From Phycomyces blakesleeanus NRRL 1555(-) (lineage: Eukaryota; Mucoromycota; Mucoromycetes; Mucorales; Phycomycetaceae): DNA of 64,000 nucleotides. Location: the NCBI RefSeq assembly GCF_001638985.1, contig NW_017265151.1, positions 1 to 64,000 on the forward strand, written 5' to 3'. Positions within the stretch are counted from its first letter, which is position 1. Every line of letters begins with the position of its first letter. The notes under the pieces are model-generated. The model did no database searches. It saw only the letters and a list, made by a program, of their open reading frames with translations, and was not told the DNA's origin. The translations under genes were made by a program, and so were the position numbers. Positions 26,113 through 37,920 of the stretch are shown piece after piece.

Positions 26113-26660
26113 GATGATTCACAAGATAAAAAAAATATTATTATATTTATGTATATATATATTAGACCTTATTCTATTCCCTTTTATTCTTTATTTTATT
26201 ATTAATATATATATATAAAAGAATAATTTCACACATAATAGAAAGAGAGAGAAAAGGAACACATATCAGAGTGCACGTCACGCACATTATCAATACAACA
26301 TACACATGCATTGCACATACACGTACCAGTGTAAATGTTTGTAGAAAATATAAAACAAATTAAGATAGTATAAAATATGAAAGTATTGTTTTATTTTTCT
26401 ATTCTATTATTGTTTTTTATATCATTGAAATGCTTGAAGAAACACAAGAGCACAACATGCAAAAGAAGAGGAAGAGGAAGAGGAAGAAGAATAAGAATAA
26501 TAAATGCAGAAGATTTATATAATATTTATATCATATCTATATATATGTATATGTATATATAATGAGGATGATGCTAGTGTAGTTAAAATGAAATAAATAT
26601 AATATAAAATATAAAATATAAAAGAAGGATGAAAGAAAAAAAGAAAGAAAGAATGTGGGC

Positions 26661-29600
26661 TTATTGTGGCATGTAATGTATAGGGCTTGGACTAATGCTC
26701 ATAGCCATCAATCCAGCCGACATTTCACCATCGCTCTCATCTTCACTTTCTTCGTCACTGTCTTCATCGTCATCCTCTGCAATCCACTCAAAGTAGATAT
26801 TGTTGATAAAGTTCTTGCTGCTCTCAAGCTTGTAAGGATCGAATGGGAAGAATGTCTGGACAGTCTGTAAGATGTTCTTGCCACCCGAAGAACCATTGTC
26901 GGCATTCACACCAGTAATCAGCAGATCTTTGTTCTTCTCCAGAATTGGATAGACGTACATAAAGTGGGTATCATGCGCCAACTTGGCAAACTGCTTCACG
27001 ACTGCGGGAGAACACACTTTGAGTGGGTTCAGTCTGCTCATCACTAGGTAGGGCATATTACGAAGACCTCGGCACCAGTTTCGTACAACTCCTCCACTTT
27101 CTGCAGCACTCATGATGTGAACATTTAAGCCAGACGGCGAGCTCGTACTGTTTGTGGTTGCAGTATTAGTGTTGGTGTTGATAGTAGTGGTGGTAGTGAT
27201 GGATTGTCCAAATATATTGATGTTATTCTTCTCGACATCGATTTCTTCTTGCTCTTGTTCGAGAGAAACATCGAGTGCGTCCTCGAGTACCAAATCACGC
27301 CAGCGGAAACAGAAAATGTACATAATTGCTTGCATTACAGCATAAAACACATCGTGTTTCATCACATCTGCCTGTAGATTCTTGTCGTGAGTTGCGACAT
27401 ATTCCTCACACCAGGCACACAGGGTTCCAATGATTCGTTGGATTGCTAATGGCTCGAGAAACTTTGCACGAGCAACATACGACGAGATATAGGCTGCGGC
27501 TGAGATGCGTGTCACTCCAGGGCGTAGAGGATCCATAATGTTCTTGATCAGATGTTCAACAAAGCTATCACTGTAGGCATTGACGTCGAGTGAGCAGAAA
27601 TAGAAAATCAAAAACTGGGTGTATCGAGACTTGAGGGTCTTTAAGATCATGCGGTCAAAGATATCGATCAGAGTGGTGTAGAGTTCGTTTTTGACATGGG
27701 CGGGCTGCTGTACCGCACATTTTGCAAAGTAACGGAAGACAAGAACCATCATGGCATCGAGTTTGCGGACCATTGATTTGATTTTCTTCATCTGTTCTTT
27801 GAGGTCAACATTTCCATTTTCTTGGTCGTCGTCCGAGTACATGCTTTCGATATCGTCATCGTCATCGTCTTCTTCATCGTCTTCTTCATCTTCGTTGTCA
27901 CTATTGTCTGATTGGTAATCGTCGTCAAAATCCATATTATAAGTTTCGAAATCAACGTCTTCTTCCAACTCGTCCAATTCAATTTGAATGTGAGCCTGTT
28001 GTACACAAAAAAAAAAGAAACAGAAAAATAAAATGTACAATTGTTAATAAATTTTTGTATTTGTGTGTGTGTGTAATTAATATACTTGCGTCAATTTGAA
28101 CAATGTGGTCAATGAGGATACTGAGGATCTGTCTTCTCAAAACTGGGGCATACTCTACAATTTCAAGGGCATTCTTGACAAATGCTGCTTGATCAGCTGA
28201 GCTGAGACGATGATGTGGTGTCTGTCGCACGATACTGACAAACAGAGAATTGGCACTTGTTGGGATGAGTTGAAGAATGCTTCGGATAGCCTCATGATTA
28301 CGTTCATAAATGACAGTGCGTGATACACAATTATAAGGGGGGAGATTATAACCTAAACATATATATAAATATTAAAGAAAAAGAACATTATGAATTAGAG
28401 CAAGTCAATAAGTATTTTTTGTGTATTCAATTGTAATTGTGACTAAAGTATGTATATATTCTTTGAGCGTGTAACTTACGGAATCTGAGGCCTGACACAA
28501 GTGTGTTGATGACAGGTACGACGTAAACGGCATGGGCAGAAACGATGTTTTCAAGTAAATCGATATAGGCATCAACAAAGGTGCGGGTTCTTACTGCCCA
28601 GTCTACTTTGAGAATTGCCTCGATAAGGCCAGAGCATGATTTGTCGAGTTGTGAAACAGATTGGGATAAAACACTGATCCAGACGTAGAGCTTGAGAGCT
28701 GAAGGTGCTTCAGGATTAGATGGATCGATTGACAGGATACTGATGAGTTCATTGTAACGTGTCAGATTTCCCTAATTATGACAATACAGTACAATAAGAT
28801 GCAATGCAATGCAAAACAATATAATGTGTGGGTTAAATTATTCGTTGGTTTTGATGAATTCGGTAATATGAATAAGAATATGGAATTAAAATTAAAGAAG
28901 ATAAAAAGAAAAGAGGTATCGTGAGAGGGAAGGAATGATTATTGGATCAATAGATAGAGCAAAAAAATATATAATATAATATAAATGAAAAGGATGTATA
29001 CAGTGATATTGTATTGCTATGTACGTATGTGCATGCGCATGTATCACGGTGTGTTTTGGTATAAAAGAACGTTGGTATTGTTGCTTTCATATATAAATAT
29101 GTATATAGTTTTGCTCGGTTTCCGTCAATTCCTTTATTCTTTCTTTTCTTTCAAAAGAGGTTCAAAATAGAATTATCTCTTCTTTCCATTATCCCCACAC
29201 GAAACTCTTTTGTTCTTTTTTTTTTGTTTCATCATCTTTCCTTCTTTCTTCATCATCGCTCACCCTCTTCTTCTCCTTTCTTCTTATTTAAGGGTTTTAA
29301 AGGCAACCAGAATAATTATAGTAAGATTGTGACTTGAACCCAAAAAGCCATTTTCAATCTCTTTTCTTCATGGTTTTTTTCTTTGACCTTTATTTTACCC
29401 TTCTCATTTTTTTAGACAATACAAGCACGCAAATTTTGAGACAAAAGGTAGAGAGAGAGAGAGAGAGAGAGAGAGATAGCAGCAGTAGAATGATGTAAAG
29501 AGAGAATGATGGAGAAAAGATGTAGATGATTGTAATATAAAAAAAAGTATATACTTCTTCTTCTTTCGCTTCTTTCGCCTCTTCTGCTTCTTTCGCTTCT

Positions 29601-30299
29601 TATTGGACCCGTCAACACACCCGAACGCATAGCTTTAGATGCTTATGCGGGGAAATTGGTTGGTGTAGTTTACATGTTTGTACATGTGTATATGTAAGCA
29701 GTTTCCGATATTGTAAAAATAAAATAAAAAAACACAAATGAATAGAGCGACCGAACGAACGACCAAAAAAAACAAAAGAGAGAAGGTGAGGGATATGTGG
29801 AGAGAGGGAGAGATGCTTCCTCCGATAGGGTAGAGTTTTTTTTTTCTTTTTTTACAGATCACACAGATAGTCACACATCTGATATGTTTTCTTTGATTGT
29901 TTTCTCGTAACATCTGTGAACGTATACGTGTACGTGTATAAAGCAACATGGCGTAGTATATAAACATACGTACACATAAACGCATACGCATAAGCGTGCG
30001 TGCACATAAGCACAAACACATGCACATACACACATCTTCCCCTCTCATCATATACAGGCAATAGAATAGAAATAATAATAGAGAAAAAAACAATGATAGT
30101 AATAGAATTATTATCTTTTTACCTGATCTTTTTCTCTCAGTGCTCCTTGAATAAAGCTTTTCATCATCAGTTTCATGTATCCGAGTTTCTCCTTTGTAAC
30201 ATTTTCGATCGTCTCTTCTTGTTCGATTGCCGCAGCTGTAGTAGGAAGAAGATCGTTTTTTGGCATTGTAAGGTCGGAAGGTATATTAGGTGAAGTCAT
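26661..30299 (-). CDS. RRN3: RNA polymerase I-specific initiation factor Rrn3 (TIF-IA)
   Basis: Rrn3 bridges RNA polymerase I and the core factor at rDNA promoters and couples rRNA synthesis to growth. Exons (+ coordinates) are 30123-30299, 28480-28771, 28090-28352 and 26661-27995; they total exactly 689 codons (688 aa). The large exon carries the helical repeat body ('TRYTQFLIFYFCSLD' type segment, 'ISAAAYISSYVARAKFL' and 'DVFYAVMQAIMYIFCFRW'), an acidic tract rich in Asp/Glu (about 60 residues after 'QIELDELEED'), and an acidic C-terminal segment ('DDDEDSDEESEDESDGE'). These fit the family. Intron 1 is 1,351 bases, about ten times the local norm. Intron 3 has a GC donor (GAC|GCAAGT...CAG|GCT), fixed because the family sequence runs IDA-HIQIELDEL with no GT alternative in phase. 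Confidence 0.93.
28772..30122 (-). other. Unusually long intron 1 of RRN3
   Basis: The 1.35 kb between RRN3 exons 1 and 2 has clean borders: donor GTAAAA after 'REKDQ' and acceptor ATTAG before 'GNLTRYNEL'. The joined protein is continuous across them. The interior has a GA/CT microsatellite (about 29450-29475), a TTC/CTT-rich segment (29555-29600) and CA/TG-rich stretches. Open frames inside are low-complexity only. No nested gene or structural RNA is recognised. Confidence 0.7.
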
Positions 30300-31259
30300 G
30301 GTTTCGTCGTTAAGTAGTAGATGATCTGATTGGAATGAGAGTGGTTGTTGGTCTCTTCAAATATGTTTTCTTGGTTTTGTGCGTTTGCGTGAGTGTGCGT
30401 AAGTGTGTGTGTGTGTGTATATGTTGCTGCTTCTGCTTCTGTTTTGCTTCTGCTTCTGCTGCTGCTGCTACTGCTGCTTCTGCTGCTACAAAAAAAAAGA
30501 AGGGCACAAGTATGGAAGGCGACTTAAAAAAGAAAGACAAAAAGCAAAAGAATGAAAAAATGTGTAGCACTTTTTAGATGGCTGGTGTGAAAAAGTAATA
30601 ATAGTCACAATGTTCGAGCCCAAAATATCGGTACAACCATATTGAGTTTTTATTTTATTTTTGTACTTCGGGCGAATATGGCTGGAAGCGCAGCCCTTAG
30701 TGGTACAGCAGATTCCTTTGTTCTTTTATTTTATTATTTTATTTTGAGTCGTTCCACGAGCTCATTAGAAGTGGAAGTTGACGGTATACTCATTTTGGTG
30801 AGTAGAGGATTTATATATATATACTATTATATATATGTGTGTGTGTGTGTGTGTGCGTGTGTGCGTGTATGTATGTATGTGTATTGACCAACAAACACTT
30901 TAGAAAGCTAAAGTGTGTGTATAGATATAAATATATATACTTTTTTTGTGTAATTCTTTCAAGTTTTTTTTTACAAGTTTTTTTATATATAAAGACAAGC
31001 GTTTGTCTTGAGTACCCCACAAGAGACCTCTTCTTCTTTCTTTCTTTCTTCTTCTTATTTATCTTACTGCTTTAATTTTATTTGATTTGATTTAATTCTA
31101 TTTGATTTGATACGTTTTATCTATCTTTTTTTTAAAAAGAATATATATATATATTATTGTTGTAAACACACTGCATACTACACCACACTACACTACACTA
31201 CACTACACTAAACCATAATATACAAACATACATACGCAAAACCAAAATCAAAACAAAAA
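30300..31259. promoter_or_regulatory. Divergent upstream region of RRN3 and the CrzA-like gene
   Basis: About 960 bases between the two start codons. It contains a CTG/GCT-rich tract (30425-30490), a TG repeat (30836-30860), TA-rich stretches, and an 'acactacactacacta' run shortly before the CrzA-like ATG, probably its leader. The open frames of 60-97 codons here are simple-sequence products. No specific operator is identified. Confidence 0.45.
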
Positions 31260-31618
31260 ATGCCAAATTCCCAACAACTATCTGCCACATACAACATGAT
31301 TTCAGAAATATCTTCTTTCCAATCCCAACTTAATCAAGTCCCTTCTTACTCGCCCTTTGTAGCGCCTGGTTCACTCTGCCTGGGCCAGCCCAATGAAGAA
31401 GATCATGGCATGTGGGGAACCGAATCAGACCTTAACTGGTCGTTTTCACAGGAGTCAAAGCTCAACTGTGCGTACGAACAACAAACTTCTCTGCCACCCA
31501 CTCCTCGTGTGGATAACGATCTTATGAGCCAATCCTCGATGATGCATGGACTTTCGGTTGACTTTAGTGGCTGGTCAGTCCAAGACCAACGTTCTTATGA
31601 AAGGTAAAAAAAAAGAAG

Positions 31619-31652
<34 letters not shown>

Positions 31653-32620
31653 AGTAACTTGAGGGAAATATTAAATATTAATAATACTTTTCTTTTTTTG
31701 CTTTACTTTTATTGTAAACTTACAGAGATCTTGAAGAAATGTACTGCCGCCAACAACAGGAAATTATTCAGTTTCAACAGCAATGGCGCGCGAATATTGC
31801 TGAGCGTCAGATGTCTACACCCCACATCCAAATTGCACAGCCACTTGGTGGCGGCGGTGTACCTTTCAATTTTGACAGCACACATACAAACTTCTTGCCG
31901 ACCACTACTACCTCTACCACTACGCCTACCACTACTACTGTCGAGACTGCTCCAACAACGAATAACACTGCCAGTGCTAATACTGCTACTATTGGTCAAT
32001 TTGGGCATGAGCAAGTACAGGTACCCAACTGGACAGATTTCTTGTCTGGAATGGATACTGGAAAGGAAAAGGTGTTTTCCAAAGACACAATTCAGAACTT
32101 TTCTTACTCTCCGACCATCTACACCAATTCGAACATTAACATCAACAATATCCAGGACAACCACAACCACAATAGTCACAACATAAACATGAACATGAAC
32201 ATGAACATGAACATAAATACTACCAGCAACACCAACACCAATAACTGTCTCGCAAAGATTGACACCAGAAAGATTGCTAGTGACAAACACTTAAAGTGTA
32301 AATCCGAAGAAAAACCAGCGCCTGCTTTTGGCTTCAAATGTGAAGTTTGCGAAAAACCCTTTGACCGTCGGTACAATTTGAGCTCTCACATGCGTACACA
32401 CACAAACGAGCGACCATTTGCATGCCGCCACCCTGGCTGCACCTGGAAGTTTGCACGGACCCATGATCTCAAACGTCACTCTGGACAGCACTCTGATTTC
32501 AAACCACACGCCTGCCCTAGCTGTCCAAAGAGATTTGCGCGTGGAGATGCTCTCAAGAGACATTGGAAGGTTGATAAGATTTGCAAGCAACCAGCCAGTA
32601 TGATCAAGAAGAGAAAGTAA
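31260..32620 (+). CDS. CrzA/Crz1-like C2H2 zinc-finger transcription factor
   Basis: Two exons (31260-31603, 31726-32620; intron 122 bases) give 412 aa. The C terminus has three zinc fingers from about residue 320 to 401. Finger 1 is C-x2-C-x12-H-x3-H ('CEVCEKPFDRRYNLSSH'). Finger 2 is C-x4-C ('CRHPGCTWKFARTHDLKRH'). Finger 3 ends in Cys instead of the second His ('CPSCPKRFARGDALKRH...C'). This linker and spacing pattern, with 'RxYNLxSHxRTHTxERPF' and 'FARxDALxRH', is that of fungal CrzA/Crz1. Those factors enter the nucleus when calcineurin dephosphorylates them in response to calcium. The N-terminal half is Gln/Thr/Asn-rich. 'PHIQIA' at 147-152 fits the calcineurin-docking PxIxIT pattern. 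Factor family: confident. Calcineurin control: inference. Confidence 0.85.
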
Positions 32621-33469
32621 AACAAAAAACGGTCAAAACAAAAAAAATCAAAAAGCGTCGCATGCCCTGGAGGTCTTTCTCTACTTCTCTTTTTACTTCT
32701 TTACTTTACCTTATCTTAACCTCACCTTACTTCTTTTACTCTATTTCCCTTTATTTCTTTTATATATATATATATTCCCACACATTCACATATGTATTAT
32801 CTTTACCTTTCTTTTTGTTTTTTAATCGTTTTTTTCTTCTTCTTTTTCCCTCTCTATTGTTGCTGTAGATTATTATTTTTTTCTTCTTCTTTTGTTCTTT
32901 TTCTTTCTGTTCTTATTATTCTTATTCCCACATTTCATGCTTTTTTCCCCTCTTTTTCATGTATTTTATTATATCAGCCAGACGACAATAAATAAATAAA
33001 TAGCCTGCATTCTGCTTGAAACTTCTCCATATCTATCTTCCTCTTTGCCCCTTTTTGACTTGTGAAATATTTAAAAAAAAAAGTGGAGAGTCTACATACA
33101 GTAATAGATAGATAGATAACATCATTATTTACCCGGTTTGAATGCACAGCCATGTTCCTGTACACAAGAATACAATGCGATCAGCTTTTATTTTATTTTT
33201 TTCTTTATATTTTTGGGTTTGTTGAACACAAAATATTCAATCTTTTTTTTATTTGTCTGTCTTTTTCTTTCTTCATTTTCGATACTATTACATAACGGAA
33301 TCCAAAACTGGGCTTGTACCTTTATTTTATTGTATTTCTGCCAATCGAATAAAAATGCAAGAAATATAAAGAAAGGTAAAGAGACCAAAAGCTGAGAAGG
33401 ATAAGCTTAGATACAGTGTAACCACAAAAAGAGGTGATGTTTTGACTATTTTACAATAGTAATAATAAC

Positions 33470-33508
<39 letters not shown>

Positions 33509-34288
33509 GAGAAAGTATTTTTCTATTATTATTATTATCATCATTAGTATTATTATTTTGGATGAGCTTGTGTACTGTTGGTGTAAGTATAGTGTAAGTG
33601 TGTACTTGTGTAGTGTGTATAACAGTAAAAAAAAACGAAAATGAATGCATTTATGAAATAGAATTCAATTATGAAACTTAAGATAGACTTTTCTTGCTAT
33701 TTCTTTTTTGTTTTTTTTTTTTTTAAAAAAAAATGAATGAATGAATGAATGAGCCACACCATTGACACATTAGATTCTATTGTGCAGTATTTAGATCAAA
33801 AGAGAATTATGAATGGATATTCTGGTCAGATTGCCGAGATTAAGATCTCTCTGTCTTTCTCTTTATTTTTCTTGACAAAGTATAGTGACTGATACAGTGT
33901 AACTTCTCTTATTTACTATTCTGACAGGTCTATTAAAATATACATGTACATAAATAATAAATAAATAGTACACGCACAATAGACTGTGTGGCTTTTGTGA
34001 GTAAAAAAAGCACAAAAGGTTGGGTTTGTAATGATTTATATCAAGATCGCCAAAAGAACAATAAGTAACTAAGCAATCAAGTAACCTAGCAACTAATGGA
34101 GTAAATCACTGGATAACAGAGTACTCAAGGTATACTTATTGTAGTTTTAATTATGATATATCAAGTATTAATATTACCCAATCTATTAAGTATGGGGATA
34201 TTTTATACGTTACTGAAATCCTTGATAATAACAATAAAAACAGTAGTTATACTAGTAGGTGAGGCTTTGTAAGTTGATTTAGATTTTG

Positions 34289-34320
<32 letters not shown>

Positions 34321-34941
34321 TTACCTCTCTTTCTCTTAATCTTACAGTAGATTCTCTTTTTAGTGTGAGGAGTACCAACATCTTATTGTCTATTAGATCG
34401 TCGCCTTTGTTTCTTGGGGCTTAAAAAAGGTTAAAGACCAGATGGCACCATTTTTTATATAATATGTATATTTAAAGAATAGGATATACAAAAGGGAAAA
34501 TAGCCGTTTTGGCAGATAATTGATCTGGTTTATTAAAATGGAAATATTATTATATTTAAATATTTTGTATTTATATCTATATCTATAATTTTATCTCCTC
34601 TTTCTCTCTCCCTCTCTCTCTCTCTGTATGTGTGTGCGAGTATGTGTATGTATGTGCGTGTGCGTGTGCGTGTGTGCAAGGTGTAATGTGTAGTTCGTGT
34701 GTACCTTGAAACCAACCTTCTTTATTTTAAAAAGAAAAATACAATGGAAAAAGATGAAACAATAAAGTCGTACAGATAGGAGAGTTAAATATTTTTATCT
34801 ATTTATTACTGCTTTATAATGACGATGATGTCAAGCCATCAACAACTTCTATATACATATATATATATATGTGTGTGTGTGTGCTTACTTTGACTATTTT
34901 ATTCAGGTGCAGTCGTTCCAATGCCAAAGCGCGCCTTTTTA
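32621..34941. other. Intergenic, low-complexity
   Basis: Downstream of the CrzA-like stop is a T/C-rich stretch, probably its 3' untranslated region. A (TAA/ATA)n microsatellite follows (33464-33508), then ATT repeats (33520-33555), a GAAT repeat (about 33731-33752), CT repeats (34293-34320) and a TG/CG-rich run (34620-34680). No gene with recognisable motifs is present. Confidence 0.55.
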
Positions 34942-35102
34942 AAATCCCAAAATGAGTTTTTTTTAAAGAACCAAACAACGGTTTTTATTTTTATTTAAAG
35001 ATGAGTACTTGCTTTTATGCTCTTTTTCAGAGTCAAAGCTATATGCTTTTATGTATCAGGGTAAAGATGTATCAAATTATCTGAAGCCTCAAATATATCG
35101 AT

Positions 35103-35297
35103 GTGTCTAAATTTTGCTCTACTATCGAGAAATTTCGGTCGGTTGTTGAGAGCAAAGTTAAGCGCCGTAAGATGTTGGAAAACGAGACATCGATGATACG
35201 AATTGGTGAAGCATTCAATAGCATAAGGCTGAGTGCTTCAAAGGTCTATTTTTTTTCTAGTTTTTGTAGAGTCTTTGGTATGTATTGTAATATATAA
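35103..35297 (+). CDS. Small open frame in the left arm, unknown
   Basis: A 64-codon frame beginning 'MSKFCSTIEKFRSVV' and rich in Lys/Arg ('ESKVKRRKMLENE'). The first 45 or so residues have normal coding composition (mixed helix-like pattern); the tail runs into T-rich DNA and may be intron. An identical copy sits on the other strand at 36044-36238. It may be a fragment of a longer spliced protein of a transposable element. I recognise no domain. Confidence 0.35.
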   Translation: MSKFCSTIEKFRSVVESKVKRRKMLENETSMIRIGEAFNSIRLSASKVYFFSSFCRVFGMYCNI

Positions 35298-36043
35298 TAG
35301 CTATGATGTTCCTTTTTTTTGCTTTACTTTACGTAGTAAAACTAATGAGATATCTAATAAAAACTTTAGCCGACGTTTGCTTAAAACGTATAATATTAAT
35401 TTAGCCAGAAAGTTAAATGAAATGTATTCAGCAAGAGAAAACCAAGGAACTTAATGATTTGGAAAAGGTAGATTATGAAAAAAAAAATTGGCACTTTTAT
35501 GTCTTTGTTGCATTGAGCTGACATCCTTGTATCTAAAAATTATATTAAATCCTTATTTTAAGAAAATTGAGGGGAGCTAAATAACCGCAAGGCTATCTTG
35601 GGATTTGATTATTGTAATGTACCTGTAAAACAATTGAGACGTTAGTTGTCTAACAATACTCTTCTATCAAATCAATTTGTCTATTCCTATACAAATGTTT
35701 TATGAAATAAGCTTCTATTTTTCTCATGTTTTTTGTTGTTGTTCGTATGGTATACAGGTATGAGTCTTTATACCGAATAGATAACATAAAAGGTCTCGCT
35801 CTTAGGAAATACTAGCTTAATGCAACAAAGACATAAAAGTGTCAATAAGACTTTCTTATTTTTCATAATCTACCTTTTCCAAATCATTAAGTTCCTTGGT
35901 TTTCTCTTGCTGAATACATTTCATTTAACTTTCTGGCTAAATTAATATTATACGTTTTAAGCAAACGTCGGCTAAAGTTTTTATTAGATATCTCATTAGT
36001 TTTACTACGTAAAGTAAAGCAAAAAAAAGGAACATCATAGCTA

Positions 36044-36238
36044 TTATATATTACAATACATACCAAAGACTCTACAAAAACTAGAAAAAAAATAGACCTT
36101 TGAAGCACTCAGCCTTATGCTATTGAATGCTTCACCAATTCGTATCATCGATGTCTCGTTTTCCAACATCTTACGGCGCTTAACTTTGCTCTCAACAACC
36201 GACCGAAATTTCTCGATAGTAGAGCAAAATTTAGACAC
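36044..36238 (-). CDS. Small open frame in the right arm, identical to the left-arm copy
   Basis: Mirror copy of the frame at 35103-35297 with identical translation. Both copies are read towards the centre of the palindrome. The same caution applies: probably part of a transposon-derived coding sequence, function unknown. Confidence 0.35.
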   Translation of the reverse strand: MSKFCSTIEKFRSVVESKVKRRKMLENETSMIRIGEAFNSIRLSASKVYFFSSFCRVFGMYCNI

Positions 36239-36401
36239 ATCGATATATTTGAGGCTTCAGATAATTTGATACATCTTTACCCTGATACATAAAAGCATAT
36301 AGCTTTGACTCTGAAAAAGAGCATAAAAGCAAGTACTCATCTTTAAATAAAAATAAAAACCGTTGTTTGGTTCTTTAAAAAAAAAACTCATTTTGGGATT
36401 T

Positions 36402-37920
36402 GTACAACCAACTTACTGATTATTTTTTTTTTGTATTGTTCCAGCTTATTTATTATGTACAACCTGAGAATTGGATTATTTTATTGGCTGTCTATTATAT
36501 ATATAATTGGCCTTTTGGTGTTAAAAAAAAACTATTGTATTTTAAAATAAATATATATTCACACGATGCTACGCTTATTATGCCTCTCTTTTGGCTCTTT
36601 CTCTTCAATCCTCTCTTTGTTTTTCTTCGTTGTTGTTTTTTTTTTGCTGCTTCTCAGGTTGCTCTTCAAGTCACTATTTTCGCTCTTCTTTTTTTTTCGC
36701 TCTCGCTTTTATGCCTTGAGATTGAATTGCTTGACAAAAACAATTAAATCAAGAAAACCTACTTCGTTACTTCTGTTGCTATTATAGCTCATTAACCATT
36801 ACAGTTAAACAAGTATGTATGTATACTTTTAATGAATATAGTTAATATTAATTTTATTTTACTTTAACATTGATGAATTGAGTTGAGGCTGGTTGTGGCT
36901 GTGGGTTGTAAAACACAACTTTGGTGTTTAATATTTCCTTTTCTTTGTAAACAATAAAACAATAAAAAAAAACAAGGTTTTCAACGGAGTATTCATAAAC
37001 TTTTTTTTATTTATATGTATATCTATTCACTTGCACGCACATGCACACATACAACCTCGCACACAAATGTATGAATGTGTGTGCGTGTAAGTATTAATAG
37101 TTTATTATAAATACTTACTATAACTTTTTGTTAGTAGTAAAATATTAATAATAATTCATTTCTTCATTTCTTCACCCCTTTATTTATCACATTTTTTTTC
37201 TTTCTTTTTTCTTTTAATTTCCTTCACAATAACTGTACTCACTGGCTTGTTTTCATTGCCCATTCATTCACAATCTGTGGCTAGTAATTTTTATGATTTA
37301 TTAAGTTTTTCTGACATTTAAATAGTTGTGATATAATCCTACAAAAAATCATATCTAACTGTATATTTTCGCATATTTTAATCTTTAATTTTAATCAGCA
37401 GCCTCCATCCCTAAATAACAATAACAACAACAGCAACGGCAGAAAATAGATGCTATGAAGGTCATATATATACATAACATGATGTACAGGTTGGATCCAC
37501 AGACCTTGTTTTCTTTTCTATATCAGTAGATTCTGGTACAAAATTGACTACTCCACCCCGTACAAGATTACATCAGGAACAACATCACATCTCACTAGTA
37601 TCAATATTAGTAGCGTTATTATTATTAAAAAAGCCTAATACAGAATCTATTGTCCTCTCTCATGTTCTTGTACTCTTTCCTGATTTTTCTTAATTTCTGT
37701 GGGGTTTGAGCAATAAAGAAAATTGGCATCACAATTGTCTTTAACCCAACTTCTTTTACCTCAATTATTTAGTACATTTGATTTTATCAGATTTTATTTG
37801 TGTGTTTTGTTTCTTCTTTGCACTTGCTTTATATTTAATTTATATATATATATATATATGTATATAATTAATTAATTTATATATTTATTTACTTTAGCTA
37901 TTAATCTCTCTTAATTAATC
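36402..37920. promoter_or_regulatory. Intergenic, upstream region of CSF1
   Basis: T-rich and TA-rich sequence between the inverted repeat and the CSF1 ATG. A plus-strand frame at 36400-36747 is hydrophobic only because of T-rich codons and is not called. A TA repeat at about 37840-37865 and a 'ttaattaatc' run immediately precede the ATG. No promoter element can be assigned with confidence. Confidence 0.45.

Larger units (their letters stand above)
34942..36401. mobile_element. Large near-perfect inverted repeat element (arms about 580 bases, 294-base centre)
   Basis: Left arm 34942-35519 and right arm 35814-36401 are reverse complements, apart from small indels in the poly-T near the outer ends and a roughly 10-base difference at the inner edge. 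The arms begin with 'aaatcccaaaatgag'. Each carries the same two open frames: 64 codons (35103-35297 plus strand, 36044-36238 minus) and 73 codons (35233-35454, 35887-36108), identical residue for residue. The unique centre (35520-35813) has no coding signal. This could be a foldback-type or long-TIR non-autonomous transposon, or a local inverted duplication. No clear target-site duplication is visible. High arm identity implies recent origin or ongoing gene conversion. Confidence 0.85.

Noticed and set aside
29412..30093. Minus-strand frames of 72-152 codons inside RRN3 intron 1
   Set aside because: They are Tyr/Leu/Phe/Arg-rich products of CT, GA and CA repeats without any motif, and the intron has clear borders.
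32581..33395. Frames after the CrzA-like stop
   Set aside because: T/C-rich untranslated sequence; hydrophobic low-complexity translations only.
36400..36787. Hydrophobic frames upstream of CSF1 (115 and 73 codons)
   Set aside because: T-rich DNA gives Phe/Leu/Ser runs in several frames; no conserved pattern or start context.
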